The notes under the pieces were generated by a model. The model did no database searches. It was not told the DNA's origin and saw only the letters and a program-made list of their open reading frames with translations. Position numbers and translations under genes: made by a program. Below are positions 8,606 to 16,807 of a stretch of DNA of 64,000 bases, piece by piece (position 1 is the first letter of the stretch; each line of letters starts with the position of its first letter). The DNA is from Candidatus Gastranaerophilales bacterium (GTDB lineage: Bacteria > Cyanobacteriota > Vampirovibrionia > Gastranaerophilales > Gastranaerophilaceae). Where the stretch lies: positions 1 through 64,000 of the forward strand of contig CALVEC010000003.1 of the NCBI GenBank assembly GCA_944326475.1, written 5' to 3'.

Positions 8606-9979
8606 ATGGGAGATAGTGTTAAAGGGTTAAGGCGATTGACTTCCGTCCAACTTTTAAATTTTTGTCTCGGATTTTTCGGACTTCAGTTTGCCTGGCAGAT
8701 GAGAATTATTCTGTCCGGTCCGGTTACGGAAGAACTTGGTGCATCACCCTTTATATTCGGTTTAATATGGCTGGCGGGACCTGTCACGGGCATGGTTGTT
8801 CAGCCGATAATCGGCGCACTAAGCGACCATACTTACACAAAATTCGGCAGAAGACGCCCGTTTTTGATATTGGGTGCAGTCTTAGCCGCTATAGCTCTCT
8901 GGGCTTTTCCTAACTCAGAGCCGATTGCGCAGTTTATAGCTGACAAATTGCATATACCCATGCCCGCAATTGCAGGGCTTTTGGTTGCTGCTGTGATGAT
9001 ATGGATTATAGATGCCTGCGTCAATGCTGCCCAGGGACCATACAGAGCGCTTATACCGGACAATATCGTTCCGGAACAGCACGCAATTGCAAACTCGTAT
9101 CTGAGTTTTGCAATCGGCTTAGGTTCTGTAATTGCTGCAGGAACAGCTCCGTTTTTGAACTGGGCTTTTGACTATCAGATGTCTGTAAATGCGCAGTTTA
9201 TTATGGCTGCTCTTGCTTTTCTTCTCGGTATGACATGGACTTGTATAACTTTCAGCGAAACAACCGTTGAAAAAACGGAACAAGAGAAAGCTGATGATAA
9301 ATCATTTATTGAAAACTTCAAAGAATTTTTCGGTTCATCTCCCGAGGTTTTTAAAATTTGTCTCGTTCAATTTTTCACCTGGATTGGCGTAATGTGCATG
9401 TTCATTTTCTTTACGCAGTTTTCTGTGCATACGGTGTACGCAGTTCCTGATTTGACTAACGTTCCGGATGAAATCCAGACATACTATGAGTCTACAATAG
9501 CAATTGCCACAAACTTTTCATCAATTTGTTTTGCTATTTTTAATCTTGTATGTTTCCTTGTGTCACTGCCGATTGGTATTTTGTCCACAAAGTTCGGCAA
9601 CAAAAAAGTTCACATGGCATCGCTTGCAATAATGGCAGTTTCCTACCTTATGATGGTTTTCACCAGCAATCCGAAACTCATCATGCTGTTTATGGCGCTT
9701 GCCGGTATCGGCTGGGCAAGTATACTGGCTCTGCCGTTTGCAATGCTTACCGACTATATTAAAAAAGGCTCGGAAGGCTCAGTGATGGGTATTTTTAATA
9801 TCTTTATCGCAGGTCCGCAGGTGCTCGTTTGTACAGTGCTTGCCTGGTTTATTTCAAAATGCGTTATTGATTTACCGGATGGTCTGAATTATCACTGGGA
9901 ATACGCTTTTTTGGTCGGTGCGATTGTATTGATTATGTCGGTTATAGTTACAAATTCAATTAAAGAAAAGAAAAATTAG
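8606..9979 (+). CDS. MFS transporter, SLC45/sugar-proton symporter type
   Basis: 457 aa with about twelve hydrophobic segments. The loop between TM2 and TM3 has the major-facilitator motif (G-A-L-S-D-H-x-x-x-K-F-G-R-R-R-P-F), in the extended G-R-R-R-P-F form seen in sucrose/maltose symporters and SLC45-like proteins. A long hydrophilic loop separates the two six-helix halves. It probably imports a disaccharide or related sugar with H+; the substrate is not readable. It is a single gene with its own promoter, and its stop overlaps the stop of the next, opposite gene. Confidence 0.8.
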   Translation: MGDSVKGLRRLTSVQLLNFCLGFFGLQFAWQMRIILSGPVTEELGASPFIFGLIWLAGPVTGMVVQPIIGALSDHTYTKFGRRRPFLILGAVLAAIALWAFPNSEPIAQFIADKLHIPMPAIAGLLVAAVMIWIIDACVNAAQGPYRALIPDNIVPEQHAIANSYLSFAIGLGSVIAAGTAPFLNWAFDYQMSVNAQFIMAALAFLLGMTWTCITFSETTVEKTEQEKADDKSFIENFKEFFGSSPEVFKICLVQFFTWIGVMCMFIFFTQFSVHTVYAVPDLTNVPDEIQTYYESTIAIATNFSSICFAIFNLVCFLVSLPIGILSTKFGNKKVHMASLAIMAVSYLMMVFTSNPKLIMLFMALAGIGWASILALPFAMLTDYIKKGSEGSVMGIFNIFIAGPQVLVCTVLAWFISKCVIDLPDGLNYHWEYAFLVGAIVLIMSVIVTNSIKEKKN

Positions 9980-10188
9980 CGTCTGAATGCGTTGTTTTTC
10001 ACTGTATAAAAGTCGGCTTCTTCAATATAAACAAAGTTATGCAGCGCGGTACCTGAAAGTTTCCGGTAATTAGTGATAATTTTTTCTTCAATAGGCTTGT
10101 CTACAAAGCATTCTATACTGTTGATTTTTCGTAAATATTTTTTTAGTAAACTCCAAAATGTTAAACACTCAGGCTTTTCAGTATCCAT
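9976..10188 (-). CDS. 70-aa hypothetical protein
   Basis: 70 aa, not recognised. The ATG at 10188 has a good ribosome site (TTGGAGA, 7 bases before). The protein is charged, without membrane segment or metal motif. It is convergent with the MFS gene and overlaps its stop by three bases. It shares direction and a similar ribosome site with the 119-aa gene just upstream. Confidence 0.5.
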   Translation of the reverse strand: MDTEKPECLTFWSLLKKYLRKINSIECFVDKPIEEKIITNYRKLSGTALHNFVYIEEADFYTVKNNAFRR

Positions 10189-10213
10189 TTTTTCTCCAAT
10201 ACTGCTTAGGTTT

Positions 10214-10573
10214 TTATTGTTTGGCTGTGCAGTCGGGGGGTATTACATAGTTTTGTATATTGTCAAAGTCAAATTTTTCTTTTTGAGTAGTTTTTGTCAC
10301 ACAGCCTTTAAGGCTCAGAGAATTAATAAGCTTTTGAATTTTTCTGATTTCTTCTGTTGCATAATCTTTTTCCAAAGAACGCAGAATAGTTTTTTGCGGC
10401 GTGTTTATGTAGCAGTCGGAAATATTTGCGTATATGCGGTGAGAATACTGCTGCGAGAGACAGGGGATTTGTTTCATCGGAGTTTCTTCGTTTTTGCAAA
10501 TTTGTTTTAGAATTTTCTTGTACCGTAAATTAGCTATTCTAAATAGCCTGCTGCAGAATTTTTTTGATTTCAT
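10214..10573 (-). CDS. 119-aa hypothetical protein
   Basis: 119 aa, basic and Lys/Cys-containing, starting at the ATG at 10573 with a strong GAAGGAG ribosome site. No family, signal peptide or membrane span is recognised. Cysteines are scattered (C7, C26, C39, C54, C91, C114), without a paired zinc pattern. It is probably co-transcribed with the 70-aa gene. It may be a fast-evolving, lineage-specific gene. Confidence 0.5.
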   Translation of the reverse strand: MKSKKFCSRLFRIANLRYKKILKQICKNEETPMKQIPCLSQQYSHRIYANISDCYINTPQKTILRSLEKDYATEEIRKIQKLINSLSLKGCVTKTTQKEKFDFDNIQNYVIPPDCTAKQ

Positions 10574-10769
10574 AATTTTCTCCTTCTATTTTTAGGATGC
10601 GTAAAGTTTTAATAACATTAATACATTTGTAATACTTTATTAAGAAATTGTATATTACCGTAGTGGTTATTTATTAAAATATGTTACACACACGTTTATT
10701 CACTTGTATTATTAACACCATGATTTGTATATTCCCCGACCGGGTAATATCCTGCAAAAAACAAAAAAT

Positions 10770-11273
10770 CTATACGTCTAAGAAAATCAGGTTTTTGTTT
10801 ATGGAAAATAGGGGAATATTCAGGTCGCAGACAGCTTTGAACAATTCTCGGTCAGTGATTTTAGAGGAAATTGTCAAAAAATCGGGATTTTCATCGAGCG
10901 CGGTTTTAATGTCTGATTTTGTACAAATTTCCATGCCGGCAACTCCGTGTGCACCTATAAGATGTCTTGCTGATTTTATGTCTATATCATCGTGTTCAAG
11001 CTTTATGCCGTCAGCCTGCAAAATATGTCCGATATCCGCGCGGCTCTGTATAATTAACATGGCATTGTATATGGAACACAGCTCGCGTACTTTTTTGCCG
11101 TATTCAAGAATTTTTCTCGGGCTTATGTTTTTTGTCTGCAACTCTAATATGTCAGCACCTTTTTTCAGTGCACCGGCGATTGCGTCTAAAAAATCATCCT
11201 GAGAAGAAAAATGCTCGGGGTTTGCTATTAGATAAAGCTTTTTGTTTTTTAATAAATATTCGTTTAATTTCAT
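10770..11273 (-). CDS. Shortened thiamine-phosphate synthase-like (ThiE/TenI) protein
   Basis: 167 aa against about 210 for ThiE. The TIM-barrel start is recognisable: K-L-Y-L-I-A-N-P, then A-L-K-K-G-A-D-I-L-E-L-Q-T-K, and L-I-I-Q-S-R-A-D-I-G-x-x-L-Q-A-D-G-I-K-L-E-H-D-D, which corresponds to ThiE's L-x-I-N-D-R-x-D-L-A-x-x-x-x-A-D-G-V-H-L-G-Q-x-D. Several catalytic positions are changed (N-D-R to Q-S-R, G-Q to E-H), and the last strands with the phosphate-binding Gly motif are missing. It is probably not an active TMP synthase and may be a TenI-like remnant or a repurposed fold. Confidence 0.55.
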   Translation of the reverse strand: MKLNEYLLKNKKLYLIANPEHFSSQDDFLDAIAGALKKGADILELQTKNISPRKILEYGKKVRELCSIYNAMLIIQSRADIGHILQADGIKLEHDDIDIKSARHLIGAHGVAGMEICTKSDIKTALDENPDFLTISSKITDRELFKAVCDLNIPLFSINKNLIFLDV

Positions 11274-11279
11274 ACAAAT

Positions 11280-11309
11280 AAATAATAAAACAATTTTTCA
11301 CATAGTCAA
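11280..11309 (-). promoter_or_regulatory. Candidate promoter of the ThiE-like gene (leaderless)
   Basis: On the minus strand TTGACT (11304-11309), an 18-base spacer and TTATTT (11280-11285). The -10 box ends six bases before the ATG at 11273 and no Shine-Dalgarno is present, so the transcript would begin at or next to the start codon. The -35 box lies inside the left arm of the 11-bp inverted repeat described below. Confidence 0.4.
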
Positions 11310-12078
11310 CTGACCGGTTTGTTTGACTCAATGCACTATTCTATTTTTGCGATTATTGTGTAATTTTTAAAAAATTTTCAACTAAAGTATGAAAAAAATC
11401 CAACTAAATAAGAACGGTCATGAGAGGAAAAAGAGATAGAATGATAATATAAGGGATGGAAAGAAATCCTGAAAAACAAATATAAACCAACTCCCTCTCC
11501 CGGGGAGCGGATTTACGGACGGACGACACGACAGAAGGGAGTTAGTCCGGGTAGCGAACAGATTGAGCCGGCTTGTGCAAAGCACAAAAGGTGAAACTCT
11601 GTGAGCGTGAAGTAAATCCAAGACGCGGATTTTGGCAAGTGCGGAGTCGAGTCTGCAAAGCAGACGAGCGAGCACGTCCTGCGAAGGAATTTGATACGAG
11701 TGGATTTTTTGCAGAGCAAAAAGGAACGAGTGAAAAAATTCCGAGCTGCCAATAATCCAAGACAGGGCAGGGGTGAGGGCGTCAATGTCTTTCACTCAGT
11801 AACAAAAAGCAAAGGCAACAACCCGCCGGACACCGGCAAAAAATTAAAGGAGTTCTACAAGCCTGTTATATTCCCTCCCCAGCTTGGGGAGGGGTAGGGT
11901 GGGGAGTGACCCGTAAGGGGGCAACCGGCTACGGGTGTTCTAACAAGCTCTAACAGACGGCTCCGCCAGACAGGGGGACACCCCCTGTAACCCCCGTTTT
12001 GTCTATGCTTTATTCCCTCTCCCCTTGGGGAGCGTCAGATAAAATTACTCCGGCTGTTTGTCTATGGCAGTTGACTAT
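11302..12078. repeat. 11-bp perfect inverted repeats flanking the hairpin-rich element
   Basis: ATAGTCAACTG at 11302-11312 is the exact reverse complement of CAGTTGACTAT at 12068-12078. Outside each arm a second block AATTTTT is also shared in inverted orientation, with a 2- or 3-base gap. This could be a terminal inverted repeat of a 777-bp element. Each arm also contains the TTGACT -35 box of the gene it faces, so divergent promoters with similar sequence are an alternative explanation. Confidence 0.5.
11573..11722. repeat. Three related GC-ARA-GC triloop hairpins
   Basis: Three short palindromes share the core TGC-A(A/G)A-GCA: TTGTGC/GCACAA (11573-11587), GTCTGC/GCAGAC (11651-11665) and TTTTTGC/GCAAAAA (11706-11722). 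The middle one is nested in a longer stem (GTGC...GCAC), and an AAATCC/GGATTT stem lies between the first two. Arms differ while the core is kept, as expected of a repeated RNA or DNA structural unit. Confidence 0.6.
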
Positions 12079-12100
12079 ATAAAAATTTCAATGATAAACT
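12071..12100 (+). promoter_or_regulatory. polA promoter
   Basis: TTGACT (12071-12076), an 18-base spacer and TAAACT (12095-12100). Transcription would start near 12107, only 6 to 12 bases before the start codon. The -35 box is part of the right arm of the inverted repeat. Confidence 0.55.
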
Positions 12101-12112
12101 ATCTATGGGGGT

Positions 12113-15064
12113 ATGAGAGTGAACGATAAAAAAACATTAATATTAATAGACGGTCATGCTTTGGCGTTCAGAAGTTATTTTGCGCTCGAGAGGACCGGTA
12201 TGAAAACGACTGATAAAGTCCCGACCTGGGCGGTTTTTGGTTTTTTTAAAGCTGTATTTGATTTGCTTAAGAACCGGACAATAAAACCTGATGCAATTGC
12301 GGTTGCCTTTGATGTCGGGAGACAGACGTTCAGGGTTGAACATTATCAGGAATACAAGGCGAACAGGGAGACCATGCCTGATACGCTTCGTTCACAGATG
12401 GGGCTTATATGTGAGGGGCTTCAGGCGCTAAATATTCCTATTTACACAAAAGAAGGTTATGAAGCGGATGATGTTATCGGGACAATAACAAAAGAAGCGT
12501 CGCAGCAGGGACACAAAACTCTCATATTAACCGGAGACCAGGATGCTTTTCAGCTTATAGACAGAGACGGGCTTGTTTCGGTGTTGATTCCGTCTAAAGG
12601 TGAACTTATTGAATATGATTGGGAAAAAGTACATGAAAAATTGGGCGTGTATCCTAATCAGGTTGTTGATTATAAGGCGCTTAGGGGCGACACCTCGGAC
12701 AATATCCCCGGAATCAGGGGAATCGGTGAAAAAACTGCGGTGAAGCTTTTGACAAGGTTTCACAACCTTGAAAATATACTGAACAGCACGGATGAGATAA
12801 AAGAAAAAGCGTTGAAACAAAAGCTTATTGACGGCGTGGAAATGGCAAAAATGAGCCAGTTTCTTGCGACCATCAAACGCGATGTAGATATAAATTTTGA
12901 TATAAACAAGACGAGTCTGGAACTCCCTGATGTGGGCAAGGTTGCTGAGTTTTTGAAAAAAGTACAGTTGTTCAGTTTTTTGAAGAATTTGAATGAAATT
13001 TTGAGTCCGTTTGATTACCCCGAAGAAGTGACAAAGGAAATCTCGGAAATTGCAGCAGACCCCAAAAAACCTGCGGTTCAGCCGCAGTCTCAGGGCGGTC
13101 AAATGCAGCTTGGTTTCTGTTTTGAGGTCTCCGGTGCAGGTGAATCTGAGACTAAAAAATCAAAAAAAGAAAAATTAAAAAACCTCCGGCATACGGTTAC
13201 AACTGAAACAGAACTGCAAGAACTGATTAATACGCTAAAGAAACAGACATTGTTTGCGATTGATACGGAAACAACTTCAGTAAACGCTCTGGAGGCTGAC
13301 CTTGTCGGAATTTCAATTGCATATAACCCGTCTGTTCAGGCGAAAAACGGAAGGATTGAATTAAATGATACGGATGCAGAAACAAACTCCTTCTATATCC
13401 CTGTTTTTCACAAATACGGAGAGCAGCTTGAGCTTGATTATGTAGTAAAACAGTTAAAACCGTTGCTTGAAGATGAGAACATCCCGAAAACAATGCAGAA
13501 TGCAAAATATGATGTGAATGCACTTAAGAAATACGACATAAACGTTCAGGGTGTTATTTTTGATACAATGCTTGCGAGTTATGTAAAGGATCCTTCAAGA
13601 AAACACGGGCTGAAAGTGCAGGCGCTGGAGCATCTTGATTATATGATGAAGGACATTGACGAACTTATCGGCAAGGGTAAATCACAAATTACAATGGATA
13701 ATGTCCCGATTGAAGATGCCTCAGAATACGCTTGCGACGACGCGTTTGCAACGCTGGAGCTTACAAAATACTGGGCAAAAAATCTCGATGATGTCGAACA
13801 AAAACTTTTGTATGAAATAGAGCTGCCAACCTGCGAAGTCCTCGAACAGATGGAAGCTGCAGGTATAACGGTGGATGTTGAATATTTAAAACAGCTTTCC
13901 GTTGAGCTGCAAGCAGATTTAAAAAAAGCGGAAGACAAAATTTTTGAACTTGCGGGCTCGCAGTTTAATATAAATTCACCAATGCAGGTCGGACGAATTT
14001 TATTTGATGAGCTCGGGATTAAACCTAAAGGCAAAAAAAGAGGCGCTAAGTCGTTTTCAACTGATGTTAAGGTGCTTTCGGAACTTGCCAAGGAATATGA
14101 AATAGCAAAATACATTCTTGACTACAGACATTTTTCAAAAATGAAAAACACATACGTAGATGCACTTCCTGAGCTTATAAGCCCATGTGACGGAAAAATT
14201 CATACAAGCTATAACCAAACGGCAACGGTTACCGGAAGACTTTCATCTTCAAATCCTAATTTGCAAAATATTCCCGTAAGAAGCGAGCTGGGCAACAGGA
14301 TAAGAAAAGCTTTTATTCCGACAAAACCCGAGGAACAGGTTTTGCTCTCTGCTGACTACTCCCAGATTGAGTTAAGGCTCCTTGCTCACTGTTCAAAAGA
14401 TGAAGCAATGATAAATGCTTTCCGTACCGGAGAGGATATTCATGCGGAAATTGCCGCAAAAATATTTAATGTAACGCTTAATCAGGTCACAAAAGAAATG
14501 AGAAGCCGTGCAAAAGCTGTAAATTTCGGTATTGTGTACGGTCAAACACGATATGGTCTGGCGTCAGCTTTGAAAATCAGTGCGGAGGAAGCGCAGGACT
14601 TTATTGATAAATACTTTGCAACTTACCCGCGCATAAAAGAATATATGGACAAGTCTATCCGGGAAGCTTACAAAAACGGTTATGCAGAGACAATGTTCGG
14701 AAGAAAAAGATATCTTCTTGACGAACTGGTAAGTTCCAACCATCAGATAAAAGAATTTGCTCAAAGAGCGGCGATAAACAGCCCGCTCCAGGGTGCAGCC
14801 GCTGATTTAATAAAAATGGCGATGGTTGATTTGAATAAAAAATTAAAAAATACCGGTTCAAAATCACAAATTCTTTTGCAGGTTCACGATGAACTTATAC
14901 TTGAGGTGTACAAAAACGAGCTTGAGGAAACAAAGCAGCTTGTAAAAGAATCAATGGAGCTGGGACAGCCTTTGGATGTGCCTCTTGTCGTGGATTTTGA
15001 AGTCGGTAAAACCTGGATGCAGAATGATAATGAAGATGAGAGTGTTGAAAATGAAGAAATTTAG
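12113..15064 (+). CDS. polA: DNA polymerase I
   Basis: 983 aa with all three domains. The 5' nuclease is at about 1-300 (D-G-H-A-L-A-F-R-S-Y, G-D-Q-D-A-F, D-N-I-P-G-I-R-G-I-G). An active 3'-5' exonuclease is at about 360-570 (D-T-E, N-A-K-Y-D, Y-A-C-D-D). The A-family polymerase follows (S-A-D-Y-S-Q-I-E-L-R, K-A-V-N-F-G-I-V-Y-G, Q-V-H-D-E-L). It works in repair and Okazaki fragment maturation. The ATG at 12113 is two bases after GGGGG; a GTG at 12119 is better spaced and may be the real start. Its 3' end overlaps the next gene by 14 bases. Confidence 0.97.
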   Translation: MRVNDKKTLILIDGHALAFRSYFALERTGMKTTDKVPTWAVFGFFKAVFDLLKNRTIKPDAIAVAFDVGRQTFRVEHYQEYKANRETMPDTLRSQMGLICEGLQALNIPIYTKEGYEADDVIGTITKEASQQGHKTLILTGDQDAFQLIDRDGLVSVLIPSKGELIEYDWEKVHEKLGVYPNQVVDYKALRGDTSDNIPGIRGIGEKTAVKLLTRFHNLENILNSTDEIKEKALKQKLIDGVEMAKMSQFLATIKRDVDINFDINKTSLELPDVGKVAEFLKKVQLFSFLKNLNEILSPFDYPEEVTKEISEIAADPKKPAVQPQSQGGQMQLGFCFEVSGAGESETKKSKKEKLKNLRHTVTTETELQELINTLKKQTLFAIDTETTSVNALEADLVGISIAYNPSVQAKNGRIELNDTDAETNSFYIPVFHKYGEQLELDYVVKQLKPLLEDENIPKTMQNAKYDVNALKKYDINVQGVIFDTMLASYVKDPSRKHGLKVQALEHLDYMMKDIDELIGKGKSQITMDNVPIEDASEYACDDAFATLELTKYWAKNLDDVEQKLLYEIELPTCEVLEQMEAAGITVDVEYLKQLSVELQADLKKAEDKIFELAGSQFNINSPMQVGRILFDELGIKPKGKKRGAKSFSTDVKVLSELAKEYEIAKYILDYRHFSKMKNTYVDALPELISPCDGKIHTSYNQTATVTGRLSSSNPNLQNIPVRSELGNRIRKAFIPTKPEEQVLLSADYSQIELRLLAHCSKDEAMINAFRTGEDIHAEIAAKIFNVTLNQVTKEMRSRAKAVNFGIVYGQTRYGLASALKISAEEAQDFIDKYFATYPRIKEYMDKSIREAYKNGYAETMFGRKRYLLDELVSSNHQIKEFAQRAAINSPLQGAAADLIKMAMVDLNKKLKNTGSKSQILLQVHDELILEVYKNELEETKQLVKESMELGQPLDVPLVVDFEVGKTWMQNDNEDESVENEEI

Positions 15065-15476
15065 TGTTTATGCTGTTGTTTGTATGCTATTGTGCACCGT
15101 ATTTTTTGCACAGACTGCTTTTCCTGAAACTTTGCCGCTGCAGAGCAAGCCTGCTGCACCTGCTTATGCTGAACCTGATGAATGCATAAAACTCTACGAG
15201 ATTCCTTTTGAAAAATTGTACTATCTCTGCCTTGCGGGTGTGAATGCTTCCGGTTTTAAGCCGCTTGAAATGCAGTCAAGAAGCGGATATATTCTTTTTG
15301 AGACAGCAAATCAGGAGTTTTTGCTGAGTGTGATGAAAAAGGATGCAAAACACAGCTTTGTAAAAATTGCGCCTGCAAACAATGTATACAAATTCGCCAA
15401 AACAATACCCGAAAAGATATATCAGTACATTGAATCGAACAAAGATAAAAATATAGAAGATATGAAGTTTAACTAA
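15051..15476 (+). CDS. Small secreted protein
   Basis: 141 aa from the ATG at 15051, which lies inside the end of polA in another frame. The N-terminus is a signal peptide: M-K-K, a hydrophobic run, then F-F-A-Q-T-A-F before the likely cleavage region. The mature part is about 110 aa of mixed strands and helices without a recognised domain; it has one early Cys and a tail rich in Lys and Asn. The V-F-F-A-Q-T-A-F stretch recurs in the signal peptide of the secreted protein at 54610-55539. Confidence 0.7.
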   Translation: MKKFSVYAVVCMLLCTVFFAQTAFPETLPLQSKPAAPAYAEPDECIKLYEIPFEKLYYLCLAGVNASGFKPLEMQSRSGYILFETANQEFLLSVMKKDAKHSFVKIAPANNVYKFAKTIPEKIYQYIESNKDKNIEDMKFN

Positions 15477-15490
15477 AAATTGTGAAAATA

Positions 15491-15520
15491 TTGCCATCAC
15501 GAAAATAATAGGCGTATAAT
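15491..15520 (+). promoter_or_regulatory. Promoter of the two-component pair (leaderless)
   Basis: TTGCCA (15491-15496), an 18-base spacer and a consensus TATAAT (15515-15520). The -10 box ends six bases before the ATG at 15527, so transcription would begin at the start codon. There is no ribosome binding site. Confidence 0.6.
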
Positions 15521-15526
15521 GGAAAA

Positions 15527-16807
15527 ATGGAAAATAACAAATACAAAAAAATACTTGAAAGAATACCTGCAATCCTCACTTCTTACGAGGATGTAACCAT
15601 AAGTTTTCAAAAAGCATTAGATGAATTAGAAAAAGCTGTTGAATATGAGAATGCATATATTTGCTACTTAAATTCAAACAGAGCTAATATTCAGTACAGG
15701 GTTGTTAACGGAATTGACGCTGTTCAAAATAATGAAAACTTTTTTACAATCGATGAGAGCGTAAAAAATTCTTTTTATGAAAAGAAGTCGCTTTTGTTCA
15801 ATGAAAAGAACGGTTTTTTCAGCACTGATATACAAAAAAACGAAGGATGTTTTTTGGTTGCAAAATTACACCTGAGAGATACTGTTTTCGGGTTTATTAT
15901 GCTCGAAAGGAAAGAACCGTTTACCGGCGAAGATGCAGATATTGCGGAAAAATTCTGCGCTGTGGTGTCTTATGCAATAAAAGACAGCGAGCTTTCCAAT
16001 GTTTTTAAACTTCAGCTTAAAGCGCTGCAAGAGAGTATTTTAGAGAAAAGCAGAGCTTATGCAACCATCAAGAAACAGAACGAAAAAATACTTGAAGCTG
16101 ATAAAATAAAAAATGATTTTCTCGCAAATATTTCACACGAATTGAGAACACCGCTGAACGCAATAATCGGTTTTTCAGAAGCACTTGCGAAAAAATTCTT
16201 CGGAGATTTGAACGAAAAACAGGCTGAATATGTTAACGATATCCACGTTTCCGGTATTCATCTCCTCGGGATGATTAATGAAATACTTGAAATTTCAAAA
16301 ATAGAGTCAAAGGCAATAAAGCTTGCATTGTCTACTTTCAGCCTTACTATGTCAATGACGGAAGTTGTGAATATCGTTACTCCGCTTGCAAATAAAAAGC
16401 ATATAGAACTCAAAGTTGATATACCTGAAGACGTTGAAATAAAGGCGGATTATCAGAAAATTCAACAGATTCTTTACAACCTGTTGAGCAATGCCATAAA
16501 ATTTACAAAAGAGAACGGAAAAATAGAAACAGGTTACACAAAAAAAGGCGACAGCGTTGAAATATACGTAAAAGATAACGGTATCGGGATTGACAAGAAG
16601 TATCACGGCAAAATCTTTGCAAAGTTTGTGCAGTTGAACAATATCTATTCCAAAAAAGAAAGTTCAACAGGATTGGGTCTTACTATAACTAAAGAACTCG
16701 TTGAACTTCACGGCGGAAAAATTACATTTGAGAGTAAGGTTGACGTTGGGTCAATTTTCTATGTTACACTTCCGCTTGAGGCAAAATTACCGCAAGAGAA
16801 CGACTGA
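15527..16807 (+). CDS. Soluble GAF-domain sensor histidine kinase
   Basis: 426 aa with no transmembrane segment, so it senses a cytoplasmic signal. Residues about 15-155 form a GAF-like sensor. A coiled-coil linker (165-195) leads to the HisKA box with H204 (N-I-S-H-E-L-R-T-P-L-N). The HATPase domain has N (L-L-S-N-A-I-K-F), G1 (D-N-G-I-G-I) and G2 (G-L-G-L-T-I) boxes. Its stop overlaps the start of the response regulator by one base (TGATG), so the two are coupled. The output is not known from sequence. Confidence 0.88.
   Translation: MENNKYKKILERIPAILTSYEDVTISFQKALDELEKAVEYENAYICYLNSNRANIQYRVVNGIDAVQNNENFFTIDESVKNSFYEKKSLLFNEKNGFFSTDIQKNEGCFLVAKLHLRDTVFGFIMLERKEPFTGEDADIAEKFCAVVSYAIKDSELSNVFKLQLKALQESILEKSRAYATIKKQNEKILEADKIKNDFLANISHELRTPLNAIIGFSEALAKKFFGDLNEKQAEYVNDIHVSGIHLLGMINEILEISKIESKAIKLALSTFSLTMSMTEVVNIVTPLANKKHIELKVDIPEDVEIKADYQKIQQILYNLLSNAIKFTKENGKIETGYTKKGDSVEIYVKDNGIGIDKKYHGKIFAKFVQLNNIYSKKESSTGLGLTITKELVELHGGKITFESKVDVGSIFYVTLPLEAKLPQEND

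Larger units (their letters stand above)
11274..12112. other. 840-bp non-coding region rich in hairpins
   Basis: No gene is supported here. Several overlapping open frames exist on both strands, but their composition follows the hairpins. The region is markedly GC-richer than its flanks between about 11,490 and 12,035. It holds at least eight strong stem-loops. Examples are AACTCCCT/AGGGAGTT (11489-11543), CCCTCCCC/GGGGAGGG (11873-11893), ACCCGTA/TACGGGT (11909-11936), ACAGGGGG/CCCCCTGT (11970-11988) and CTCCCC/GGGGAG (12019-12032). It may be a miniature mobile element or a structured non-coding RNA. Confidence 0.7.

Noticed and set aside
10681-11202. 173-codon frame on the plus strand
   Set aside because: It is the antisense of the ThiE-like gene and has no ribosome binding site; the minus-strand protein shows a recognisable fold.
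11418-11897. Overlapping open frames of 60-125 codons on both strands
   Set aside because: All are read-throughs of the hairpin-rich non-coding element, with Ser/Leu/Arg/Cys-rich composition that follows the repeats and no ribosome sites.
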